This document shows, in pieces, positions 45,533-53,279 of a stretch of DNA of 64,000 bases. Positions within the stretch are counted from its first letter, which is position 1, and each line of letters starts with the position of its first letter. Where the stretch lies: assembly GCA_025141015.1 (NCBI GenBank), contig CP081098.1:1184501-1248500 (forward strand), written 5' to 3'. Made by a program: the position numbers and the translations under genes. The notes under the pieces are model-generated. The model saw only the letters and a list, made by a program, of their open reading frames with translations, did no database searches and was not told the origin of the DNA. Origin of the DNA: Rhodobacteraceae bacterium M382 (GTDB lineage Bacteria; Pseudomonadota; Alphaproteobacteria; Rhodobacterales; Rhodobacteraceae).

Positions 45533-45611
45533 GGGCTCCCGCCCGCCGGGATTGTTTTTCAAACAAACCCGGCCGTTGGGCCAGGCAGCGCATGGGAGTC
45601 CCCATGCGCTG
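45533..45611 (+). repeat. structured 3'-end element, copy D (follows permease)
   Basis: GGGCTCCCGCCC, small hairpin (45546-45572: CCGGG plus TTGTTT pairing with AAACAA plus CCCGG), CGTTGGGCCAGG, and a perfect 11-bp large hairpin (45586-45611, loop AGTC). This is the cleanest copy and defines the architecture. Confidence 0.8.
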
Positions 45612-45778
45612 TGGCGCTGTGATCACCGCGGGTCGATTGTCATCGGAAAGCGGAACGCATTTGGATAGCGGGTGGTTCTGTCTTCCGTTATCGCACCCGT
45701 GATGCGGGGATGGCTTTGACATTGGCTTGGGAGTTTGGGTGGGGCATTCTGTGGCGGCCAACCACCATGTCGCCAGCT

Positions 45779-46765
45779 TTAGTTGGCAGCCATATGTCTG
45801 GCGACGTCCAACATGCGGGCAGAAAACCCCCATTCATTGTCGTACCAGCCAAACACCCGCATTTGCCGATCCCCCACGAGACGGGTTTCAGGGCCTGCAA
45901 TGACCAAAGATTCCGGTCTTGCACGCAGGTCCGAGGACACCAATGGCTGATCGGTCCACCCCAGAACATCAGAGGCGGCAACACCGGATTGCAGGGCGTG
46001 CATCAGTTCCGGTTCTTGGACTGGCTGGTTGACCCGGACAATCAGATCCACCGCAGAGACGCTGGCCGTGGGCACCCGCAAGGCGGCGCCGCTGATGCGG
46101 CCCTTGAGGTGGGGGAGCACCTCGTCGATCAGATGGGTGGCCGAGGTGGTGGTCGGCACCATCGATAGCGCTCCGCCACGGGAGCGGGCAAAATCGCCGC
46201 GCGGAGCATCCACCATCGGTTGCGAATTGGTGTAACAGTGGATCGTCGTCATATGGGCACTGTCGATTCCGGCGATCTCGTCGATCAATCGGACCAGCGG
46301 TGCCAGCGCATTGGTGGTGCAAGAGGCGTTCGACACGATCCGCGCGCCATTCAGGCGTTCATGGTTCGCGCCCAGAACCACGGTTATCTCGGCCGCCGGT
46401 GACGGCCCCGAAATCAGCACCTTGCGTGCCCCCGCAGAGATGCCGCGTTCTGCGACGTCGGATGTGCGTGCGATGCCGGTGCATTCCAGAACCACGTCCA
46501 CGCTGCTCAAATCAACATTGGTCAGGTCTGGTTCGTGGCTCATTGCGATGGTGCGACCCAAAACGCGCAGGGCATTGTCCCCATGGTCGACCGGGTGCGG
46601 GAAGGGACCAAATGTGCTGTCATATTGGAACAGATAGGCACACATGTCCAAAGGTGCGATATCGTTGATACGCACCACCTCTATGCCGTCACCGCGGGGC
46701 GTGGTCAGGATCTGGCGCAAGATGGCGCGACCGATCCGTCCGAATCCATTGATAGCCAGTTTCAT
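45779..46765 (-). CDS. glyceraldehyde-3-phosphate dehydrogenase family
   Basis: 328 residues: NAD-binding NGFGRIGRAILRQI at the start, and catalytic Cys149 in SNASCTTNALAPL, exactly where GAPDH has it. HCYTNSQ, SMVPTTTSAT and WYDNEWGFSARM also match. The NAD-loop and the unusual RINDIAPLDM suggest a divergent class, possibly an erythrose-4-phosphate-type or secondary GAPDH. The ATG at 46765 starts the first strand; 28 further codons upstream are unsupported. It interrupts the urate island. Confidence 0.92.
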   Translation of the reverse strand: MKLAINGFGRIGRAILRQILTTPRGDGIEVVRINDIAPLDMCAYLFQYDSTFGPFPHPVDHGDNALRVLGRTIAMSHEPDLTNVDLSSVDVVLECTGIARTSDVAERGISAGARKVLISGPSPAAEITVVLGANHERLNGARIVSNASCTTNALAPLVRLIDEIAGIDSAHMTTIHCYTNSQPMVDAPRGDFARSRGGALSMVPTTTSATHLIDEVLPHLKGRISGAALRVPTASVSAVDLIVRVNQPVQEPELMHALQSGVAASDVLGWTDQPLVSSDLRARPESLVIAGPETRLVGDRQMRVFGWYDNEWGFSARMLDVARHMAAN

Positions 46766-46892
46766 GTGCGAAACTATGGCAGGGGTTCTGACGGACCTCA
46801 ATGAAAAGCGACCCGCTGATACGCTGGCTGAATTGTACCAAATCTCCACCGCCCAGGCGGCCCGTTGTACAGGCCGTCAGGTGTGGATCAGG

Positions 46893-47228
46893 TCACCTGA
46901 GGCAGACGAGCTTTGCCATAAAGACACCGCTGATCAGCTGATACATGGAGGGGAAATCCACCTTGCACCCGGTGGCCCCCTTGTAGGCGCGCATCGCCTG
47001 ATGTGTGCGTGTACGTGCTGGCGGGCCATAAGGGTTCAGCCCATCAACGCCATAGGGCGCGCGGGTGGCGCTGTAATAGTCGGGCATGTCGTCGACCGCC
47101 GCGACGGTCCAGGTGCGACCCCAGACATTGACGCTGATGCCGTCGTCCTTCAGGTTTTGAAACAATTCCCCAGCAGACACGCTGCTGCAGGCCAGTGACA
47201 TAGCCAGAGCCATACCGATTATACGCAT
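46893..47228 (-). CDS. small secreted protein of unknown function
   Basis: 111 residues with a clear signal peptide (RIIGMALAMSLACSSVSA, cleavage near 19). The mature part is about 90 residues, has cysteines near its end (GCKVDFPSMYQ, KLVCLR) that could form a disulphide, and contains VNVWGRTWTVAAVDD. I do not recognise a family. It stands alone between the GAPDH and allE genes on the same strand. Confidence 0.7.
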   Translation of the reverse strand: MRIIGMALAMSLACSSVSAGELFQNLKDDGISVNVWGRTWTVAAVDDMPDYYSATRAPYGVDGLNPYGPPARTRTHQAMRAYKGATGCKVDFPSMYQLISGVFMAKLVCLR

Positions 47229-47325
47229 GTGTCACCTCGTTTTTTTCAGCAATGACAGCAGTATAACCGGATGCAATGGAAACGCAATTTTTCAGGTCAC
47301 ATCGTTTTCAACCACAGGGTGTGGG

Positions 47326-48150
47326 TCAACGTGCCAAACCCAGCGGCATGTGGCGGTTGACGTCCTTGTACAGCAAATAGCGGAAACGACCGGGCCCACC
47401 CGCATAACAGGCCTGTGGGCAAAAGGCGCGCAGCCACATGAAATCGCCGGCCTCGACCTCGACCCAATCACCATTCAGCCGGTAAACCGCCTTGCCTTCC
47501 AGCACGAACAGACCGTGTTCCATAACATGGGTTTCCAGGAACGGGATCACACCGCCCGGTTCGAAGGTGACCACCGTCACATGCATGTCATGGCGCAGGT
47601 CGTCAGGGTCCATGAACCGGGTTGTGGCCCAGACGCCATTGGTATCGGGCATTGCGTTCGGGGCAATGTCACGTTCATTGGCAAAGAAGGCTTCGGGTTT
47701 GTCGATCCCAGGCGCTTCTTGCCAGATCTTGCGGATCCAATGGAAACCGGCGGCCTCGGGGCCGGAATTCCGGATCTGCCAGGTGCTGCCTGCCGGGAGA
47801 TAGGCAAAGCCGCCGGGGTCCAACGTCGTCTGACCCCCATCAACGGTCAGGACAATCTGGCCCGCAGTCACGAACACCGCACCCTGCGCGGCTGGGTCTG
47901 TTTCAGGATGCTCGGACCCGCCACCCGGTTGCAATTCGACTATGTACTGGGAGAAGGTCTCGGCAAACCCGGTCATCGGGCGGGCGATCACCCACATGCG
48001 CATTCCCGTCCACCCTGGCAGAAAAGACGTCACAATGTCCCGCATTGTGCCCCGAGGGATCACCGCATAGGCGTCAGTAAAAATGGCACGATCGGTCAAA
48101 AGCTGGGTCTGACCGGGCAAACCGCCGGTTGGGGTATGGTACTGGCTCAC
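47326..48150 (-). CDS. allE: (S)-ureidoglycine aminohydrolase (bicupin)
   Basis: 274 residues, the normal length. Two cupin domains: SEHPETDPAAQGAVFVTAGQ in the first half, and THVMEHGLFVLEGKAVYRLN then FMWLRAFCPQACYAGG in the second, which carries the manganese site of YlbA/AllE. It converts ureidoglycine to ureidoglycolate, the AllA substrate. The GTG at 48150 has GGAG at good spacing; the frame continues 30 codons upstream without support. It belongs to the urate pathway although separated from it by two genes. Confidence 0.93.
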   Translation of the reverse strand: MSQYHTPTGGLPGQTQLLTDRAIFTDAYAVIPRGTMRDIVTSFLPGWTGMRMWVIARPMTGFAETFSQYIVELQPGGGSEHPETDPAAQGAVFVTAGQIVLTVDGGQTTLDPGGFAYLPAGSTWQIRNSGPEAAGFHWIRKIWQEAPGIDKPEAFFANERDIAPNAMPDTNGVWATTRFMDPDDLRHDMHVTVVTFEPGGVIPFLETHVMEHGLFVLEGKAVYRLNGDWVEVEAGDFMWLRAFCPQACYAGGPGRFRYLLYKDVNRHMPLGLAR

Positions 48151-48233
48151 GCAGGTTCTCCGGGTATTTCGAGTTGCGTGATCATGCTGGGAAACACAGG
48201 TGGGATCCAAGGCGGTTTGGCGCGATAGCATTC

Positions 48234-48249
48234 TTCGCAATTTTTTGAA
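48234..48249. promoter_or_regulatory. operator candidate upstream of allE
   Basis: TTCGCAATTTTTTGAA, flanked by CTTC and GAAG as an inverted repeat, 84 bases before the allE start. It matches the site in the hiuH/puuE promoter except for one base and one extra T. Confidence 0.5.
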
Positions 48250-48387
48250 GATCAGCCAGGTGGCCGAGTTTTAGCCGAGTATTAGCCAAGCGCAGACCTC
48301 GGGGAGGGACGGTTTTGGGCATGGACATTGCCGCCAACACCATGGCACCTTGGGCTGGAATTATTGTTTCGTGATTGGAGTTTGGAA

Positions 48388-48744
48388 ATGAAACGCTTGG
48401 CCGTAGCGATGATCATGTCTTTGGCGGTGTTTGGTCTGCCCGAAGCTGGAACAGCCAAATCCCTGTCTCGGATGTTGGCCACAAGCGGCCTGTCACCCGA
48501 GGATCTTGATGCCATGGGGGGTGCGTCCCGATCTTTGTACGCCGCTGCGGGCACAGCCATTGGCGCGACGGCGACATGGAACAATCCAAAAACCGGCTCG
48601 CATGGGGTGGTCAAGCTGGAGAAGCGTTCGGGCTCTTGCGCGACCTTGCTGCACAGCACCTATCCCAATGGGCGCGAACAGGGGCTGCCGCTGCGCACAC
48701 GTCAGTGCCAGGGCGCCGATGGAACCTGGCAACTGCAACCCTGA
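48388..48744 (+). CDS. small 17-kDa surface-antigen-like exported protein
   Basis: 118 residues. Signal peptide KRLAVAMIMSLAVFGLPEAGTA. The C-terminal half (TWNNPKTGSHGVVKLEKRSG, CATLLHSTYPNGREQGLPLR, CQGADGTWQLQP) resembles the C-terminal domain of rickettsial 17-kDa/Lpp-type surface proteins, which has spaced cysteines and ends C..PDG.W. There is no lipobox at the cleavage site, so it may be soluble in the periplasm. The ATG at 48388 follows GGAG. It converges on the IclR gene. Confidence 0.72.
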   Translation: MKRLAVAMIMSLAVFGLPEAGTAKSLSRMLATSGLSPEDLDAMGGASRSLYAAAGTAIGATATWNNPKTGSHGVVKLEKRSGSCATLLHSTYPNGREQGLPLRTRQCQGADGTWQLQP

Positions 48745-48754
48745 CGTTTTGGTC

Positions 48755-49531
48755 TCAGGGTCTGTGCGGCACACCCGCATGTTTCAGATCCGCCGCACAG
48801 GTGTGCAACAGATCACAGATCGCTTGGTGGCTGGCGCGATCCATCGTGCTATCGGGGCTTGAACTGCCCACGACCAAAGGTGTTGGGCCTCGACTTGCCA
48901 CTGGAACGGCGAATCCGGTAATGCCGGGTTCGAATTCTCCGCAGGTGATACATTGGGCGGTTTGTGCCGCTGTGTGAATTTGGGCGCGAATGGCATTCGG
49001 ATCGCGCAGTGATTGGGAGGTGTGGGTGACCTGCGCCCCAGCTATCAGCGTTGCGTCAACCAGCCAGTCGGGCGCGCTGGCCAGCAACATTCGTCCCAGG
49101 CTGGTATGCAGCACCGGCAAATGCGATCCAACAGTAAACCCATAGGACACAGGCCCGTCGCTGACTGTCGATTGCGCCAATAACAACACCCGATCCTGAT
49201 CCAATGTTGCCAGAGTGATCTCGGCCCCCAAGTGCCGCGCATGGTGGTTCAGAACCGGCTGGACCAAGCGGCCGAATTGGTTGGCCTGCAGGAATCCTCC
49301 CGCCAAGGCCAACACCCGGGGGGCCAATGAAAACGCCCGCCCGTCCTGACGCAGATATCCCTGGGCGACCAACGTCAAAGCTCCACGCCGCGTCGTGGCC
49401 CGATCCTGTCCAGTCAAACGGGCCAGATCAGCCAGGGTCAATGACGGAGCCCCCCCATCAAAGCAGGCCAGTACAGCCAACCCTTTGGCAAAGCTGGCAG
49501 AAATATTCCGGTCTTGGGGTGTGGTCGGCAT
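48755..49531 (-). CDS. IclR-family transcriptional regulator
   Basis: 258 residues: N-terminal winged helix (SFAKGLAVLACFDGGAPSLT, LARLTGQDRATTRRGALTL) and a GAF-like effector domain of the PcaR/PobR type (LGAEITLATLDQDRVLLLA, LPVLHTSLGRMLLAS, FEPGITGFAVPV). It is divergent from the Rieske oxygenase gene and probably controls it. The ATG at 49531 precedes the typical MPTTPQDRN; five more codons upstream are possible. Confidence 0.9.
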   Translation of the reverse strand: MPTTPQDRNISASFAKGLAVLACFDGGAPSLTLADLARLTGQDRATTRRGALTLVAQGYLRQDGRAFSLAPRVLALAGGFLQANQFGRLVQPVLNHHARHLGAEITLATLDQDRVLLLAQSTVSDGPVSYGFTVGSHLPVLHTSLGRMLLASAPDWLVDATLIAGAQVTHTSQSLRDPNAIRAQIHTAAQTAQCITCGEFEPGITGFAVPVASRGPTPLVVGSSSPDSTMDRASHQAICDLLHTCAADLKHAGVPHRP

Positions 49532-49607
49532 AAGTGTCTCCACCACCAGTGCCGACTCGCTTGACAGGGCAAGGGCGCGGTGGTCAATGTGGTCGTATAT
49601 GGATCAC

Positions 49608-49619
49608 ATTGTGCGCAAT
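49608..49619. promoter_or_regulatory. operator candidate ATTG-TGCG-CAAT
   Basis: A short inverted repeat midway between the IclR and Rieske genes, with the longer partial symmetry of GGATCACATTG around it. It is a reasonable IclR-family site by location only. Confidence 0.35.
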
Positions 49620-49648
49620 ACGAACATTTGTCAATCCGGGGGGCAGCC

Positions 49649-50959
49649 ATGATCAGCCAGAAACTCAACGACAGCCTGACACGTGTCGGAGCGGGGACGG
49701 ACGCGGGCGAAGTCCTGCGCCGCTATTGGCAACCTGCCGCATTGGTTGATGAACTGGACCAGGGTCGACCGGTTGTACCTGTGCGGCTGTTGGGCGAAGA
49801 CCTTGTGCTGTTCCGGGACAGCGCCGGGGAACTGGGGCTGATCGGGCGGCGGTGTCCGCATCGTGGTGTGGACCTGTGTTACGGTCGGCTCGAAGACAAT
49901 GGTTTGCGCTGCCCGTTTCACGGCTGGCATTTTAACCGCACGGGCCAATGCGTGGAACAACCCGGCGAGCCCGAAGGTTCGCGCATGCATGAACAGATCA
50001 CCACCCCCGCCTATCCGGTGGTTGAAAAGAACGGCATCATCTGGGCCTATATGGGGCCGGGCACGCCGCCTGATTTCCCGAATTTCGATTGTTTTCGCGC
50101 GCCGACAACCCATGTGTTCGCGTTCAAGGGGCTATGGGAGTGCAATTGGCTGCAGGCGCTGGAAGTTGGCATTGATCCGGCACACGCGTCCTTTTTGCAT
50201 CGGTTCCTGCAGGACGAAGATCCGGCCGACAGCTATGGCAAACAATTCCGCGACAAGGCGGCCAATACCGATATCCCGATGACCCGGTTGCTGCGCGAAT
50301 ACCCGCGCCCGGATATCGAGGTTGAGGACACAGACTATGGTCTGAAGCTGACCGCGCTGCGCCACCTGGACGATGGGCGCACCCATGTCCGGGTCACAAA
50401 CCAGATTTTCCCTGAAGCGATCTGTATTCCGATGTCGCGCGAAATGACGATTACGCAATGGCATGTGCCGATCGACGACGAAAATTGTTACTGGTATTCG
50501 ATGTTCACCAGCTTTGACAAACCCGTGGACAAGGATCTGATGCGGCAACAGCGGCTCAAGGAGCATGAGCTGCCCAGCTATGCGCCCCGCAAGAATGCCC
50601 GCAACAATTATGGATATGACGCCAGCGAACAGGCGACAGAAACCTATACCGGCATGGGGTTGGACATCAACGTGCACGATCAATGGGCGGTGGAAAGCAT
50701 GGGTGCCATTCAGGACCGAACCGCAGAACATCTGGGCAAGACCGATGTGGGCATCATCCGCAATCGCCGCCGGCTGCGCGCAGCCATTGCTGCGGTCCAG
50801 GAGGGGCGCGATGCAGATCTGCCGATGCGTGGCGATGTGACGGCCATTGTCGGCCCGGTTTCCAACGATGCTTTGGCCGATAATGGCGACCTGGAGCAGG
50901 CGACGTGCGAGAGCGATGCCGCGCGCCGGAACGCCTGTCCGTGGGACGCGCAAATCTGA
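49649..50959 (+). CDS. Rieske non-heme iron oxygenase, phthalate/vanillate-demethylase-like
   Basis: 436 residues. The Rieske cluster ligands are Cys69-x-His71 and Cys88-xx-His91 (RRCPHRGVDLCYG, LRCPFHGWHF). The catalytic domain follows with WLQALEVGIDPAHASFLHRFL for the iron site. The fold is close to phthalate 4,5-dioxygenase and O-demethylases (one-component oxygenase alpha subunit). Its reductase partner is not encoded nearby and must come from elsewhere. Substrate is unknown: aromatic acid, methyl ether or quaternary amine are all possible. The ATG at 49649 is divergent from IclR. Confidence 0.9.
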   Translation: MISQKLNDSLTRVGAGTDAGEVLRRYWQPAALVDELDQGRPVVPVRLLGEDLVLFRDSAGELGLIGRRCPHRGVDLCYGRLEDNGLRCPFHGWHFNRTGQCVEQPGEPEGSRMHEQITTPAYPVVEKNGIIWAYMGPGTPPDFPNFDCFRAPTTHVFAFKGLWECNWLQALEVGIDPAHASFLHRFLQDEDPADSYGKQFRDKAANTDIPMTRLLREYPRPDIEVEDTDYGLKLTALRHLDDGRTHVRVTNQIFPEAICIPMSREMTITQWHVPIDDENCYWYSMFTSFDKPVDKDLMRQQRLKEHELPSYAPRKNARNNYGYDASEQATETYTGMGLDINVHDQWAVESMGAIQDRTAEHLGKTDVGIIRNRRRLRAAIAAVQEGRDADLPMRGDVTAIVGPVSNDALADNGDLEQATCESDAARRNACPWDAQI

Positions 50960-51002
50960 TCGAACCACGCTATAACAACAGCACAAGTAGGGGGACTGCG
51001 GG

Positions 51003-52454
51003 ATGAAGGACGATCAGGCATCGGGTGCGTTGGCCCGCATGGGGCTGTGTTCGCAACACAGACGCGCGGCCATTGACGAGGTTCTTTCGCGTCTCGAACA
51101 GGACGGCATTGAAACCGTTCGGGTGCTTTTTGCCGATCAACACGGGATCTTGCGGGGCAAGACGCTGGTGGCAGGTGCCATGGCCAGCACATTCGCCAAT
51201 GGCATGAAGGTGCCTTCGACACTGCTGCTCAAGGATACGTCGCACCGCACCGCCTTTCCAGTCTGGTCCGAGGATGCCGGTGTGGGCGGAGGCATGATGC
51301 AGGGGGCCAGTGATGTGTTGTTGGTACCGGATCCGGCAACATTTCGGACGCTTCCCTGGTCTTTGCATTCGGCCTGGGTGCTGTGTGATGTGGTGTATCC
51401 GGATGGTCGCCCTGTGCCCTTTGCCAGCCGTACGATCCTGTCCCGCGCTGTGGACCGGTTGGCGGATCAGGGGCTGGGGGCCACAATCGGGTTGGAGGTT
51501 GAATTTCACATCTTCCAGCGGGTGGATGATGCCTGTGATCATGCGTCTTCGACCATGCCTGGCGCGCCAGTGCAGACGCGCAATCTGACCCAAGGCTATC
51601 AGTTTCTGACCGATGCCCGCTATGGCGAGGCCGAGGCCATCCTGGACGATCTGCGACGTGCGGCCCAAGGGATTGGGCTGGCGGTGCGATCTGTCGAGAT
51701 CGAGATGGGCCCCAGCCAGTTTGAGTTCACCTTTGAGCCTTCGGACCCGATAACCCAGGCGGATGCCATGGTGATGTTCCGCAGCCTGGTCAAACAGGTC
51801 TGTGCCTCACAGGGGCTGCATGCCAGCTTTATGCCCAAACCCAAGCTGGAGAATTCCGCCGCCAACGGCTGGCACGTGCATCAATCGTTGCGGGATCTTG
51901 CGTCGGGGCGCAATCTGTTCATGCCCGAATCCGGAGATGAGCTGAGCGTTCATGCAAGCGCCTGGATCTCCGGGTTGCTGGCCCATGCCCAGCAGGCTTC
52001 GGTGCTGATCGCTCCCACGGTGAACAGCTACAAGCGCTATCAACCCTTTCAGCTGGCCCCCAATCGGGTGCAATGGGGGCGGGACAACCGGGGCACCATG
52101 CTGCGGGCATTGATGGATGCCGGGAACCCGGCCAGCCGGATCGAAAACCGTGCACCCGACAGTGCCGTCAATCCCCATCTGGCGATTGCAGCGCAATTGA
52201 TTGCCGGGCTGGATGGGGTGACCAAGGGATGGGTCGCCCCCGCACCGACGGTGACACCATATGACGATGGGGCCGACCGGCTGCCTACCAGTTTGGGTGC
52301 CGCGATTGCCGCATTCGACCAGTCCGAGCTGTTCCGCACGACCCTGGGTGATCACTGTGTCGATTATCTGGTGCAATTGAAACGGTTCGAATGGGACCGC
52401 TATCTGGCCACGGTCAGCGAGTGGGAGCAGGCAGAGTATTTCAACCTTCTTTGA
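51003..52454 (+). CDS. glutamine-synthetase-family ligase
   Basis: 483 residues of the GlnA fold: IGLEVEFHIFQ, VEIEMGPSQFEFTFEP, NGWHVHQSLRD, TVNSYKRYQPFQLAPNRVQWG and SRIENRAPDSAVNPHLAIAA. The set is of the type used by gamma-glutamylation enzymes (PuuA, GmaS, AtdA1-like) rather than housekeeping GS. It lies 43 bases after the Rieske gene, so both probably act on one compound, for instance gamma-glutamylating an amine before or after oxygenation. Acceptor unknown. Confidence 0.85.
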   Translation: MKDDQASGALARMGLCSQHRRAAIDEVLSRLEQDGIETVRVLFADQHGILRGKTLVAGAMASTFANGMKVPSTLLLKDTSHRTAFPVWSEDAGVGGGMMQGASDVLLVPDPATFRTLPWSLHSAWVLCDVVYPDGRPVPFASRTILSRAVDRLADQGLGATIGLEVEFHIFQRVDDACDHASSTMPGAPVQTRNLTQGYQFLTDARYGEAEAILDDLRRAAQGIGLAVRSVEIEMGPSQFEFTFEPSDPITQADAMVMFRSLVKQVCASQGLHASFMPKPKLENSAANGWHVHQSLRDLASGRNLFMPESGDELSVHASAWISGLLAHAQQASVLIAPTVNSYKRYQPFQLAPNRVQWGRDNRGTMLRALMDAGNPASRIENRAPDSAVNPHLAIAAQLIAGLDGVTKGWVAPAPTVTPYDDGADRLPTSLGAAIAAFDQSELFRTTLGDHCVDYLVQLKRFEWDRYLATVSEWEQAEYFNLL

Positions 52455-52528
52455 CCGGCGCTTCGGGCCTGTGCAAAGCGCTGTGCGACGATTGCATTTG
52501 CTCTTGTGAGGTTGAGAACGTGACACTA

Positions 52529-52548
52529 CCGTATGCCTGTGCATACGG
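52529..52548. promoter_or_regulatory. perfect inverted repeat CCGTATGC-CTGT-GCATACGG
   Basis: Eight-base arms with a four-base spacer, about 137 bases before gcvH and 75 after the GS-like stop. It may be an operator (a GTATGC type is common for GntR-class proteins) or an RNA hairpin in the leader. No glycine-riboswitch core was recognised in this 230-bp leader. Confidence 0.5.
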
Positions 52549-52684
52549 GGGGGTGGCGGCTCCTGAAATTTACCATATGCCCCGGAACTTTATCATTTGC
52601 AGGTCTGGCCTGCACGAGACAAAAGACCCCACGCCTCCCGGTTCTTTGCGGGACGGCGCAGGAAACAGGAAGGATCTCCTAATC

Positions 52685-53044
52685 ATGAAATACACCGAAG
52701 AACACGAATGGCTGCTGCCCGAAGGCGATCTGATGGTAGTGGGCATTTCGGCCCATGCGGCAGAGCAGCTGGGCGATGTGGTATTCATCGAATTGCCAGA
52801 GGCGGGAACCGAAGTAACCAAAGACGAAGAAATCGTGGTGATCGAAAGCGTCAAGGCGGCCTCTGATATTCTGGCACCTCTGGATGGTGAAATCGTCGAA
52901 GTGAACGAGGCATTGATTGATAGCCCGGGCAAGGTCAATGAAGACCCAACCGGGGACGCGTGGTTTTTCAAGATGAAGGTTTCGGATATGTCGCCGATGG
53001 ATGATTACATGGACGAAGCGGCCTATAACGATTTCATCGCCTGA
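52685..53044 (+). CDS. gcvH: glycine cleavage system H protein, orphan
   Basis: 119 residues. Lipoyl site Lys57 in IESVKAASDILAPLDG; the start KYTEEHEWLLPEG and the end SPMDDYMDEAAYNDFIA match GcvH. GGAAGGATCTCC precedes the ATG. GcvT and GcvP genes are not adjacent, which is unusual. It sits between a GS-like gene and an acyl-CoA dehydrogenase gene. It may serve the chromosomal glycine system or carry lipoyl for a local enzyme. Confidence 0.93.
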   Translation: MKYTEEHEWLLPEGDLMVVGISAHAAEQLGDVVFIELPEAGTEVTKDEEIVVIESVKAASDILAPLDGEIVEVNEALIDSPGKVNEDPTGDAWFFKMKVSDMSPMDDYMDEAAYNDFIA

Positions 53045-53069
53045 ACCGCAGCGATTTCAGGAATACGGA

Positions 53070-53091
53070 GACGGGCCCTGCGGGGCCCGTC
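53070..53091 (+). terminator. intrinsic terminator after gcvH
   Basis: GACGGGCCC-TGCG-GGGCCCGTC-type perfect stem followed by GCTGTTTTG, 26 bases after the gcvH stop. The stem is strong and the T-run is short. A second smaller hairpin (53108-53126, CGTCTCT arms) follows. Confidence 0.75.
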
Positions 53092-53279
53092 GCTGTTTTG
53101 AGTTTTCCGTCTCTCTGCAAGAGACGAAAAACCGTGGGCGCGTGGGGTGACATTTGCGCTTCCACTGTGCGGAATAACGTTCCGTCACGCGGGTAGACAG
53201 CCCGGACCGGGATGCGCCATCGTGCAGACAGCACAGGCGAGCGCGGGTTCGCAGTTTTGGTTGGAGGCATTGCGGTCAC

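Noticed and set aside
10957-45611. CRISPR interpretation of the repeated hairpins
   Set aside because: The four copies are kilobases apart, imperfect in sequence and not separated by uniform spacers; no cas gene is present.
52455-52684. Glycine riboswitch before gcvH
   Set aside because: The conserved glycine-aptamer core was not recognised; only a palindrome is visible. A covariance search would settle it.
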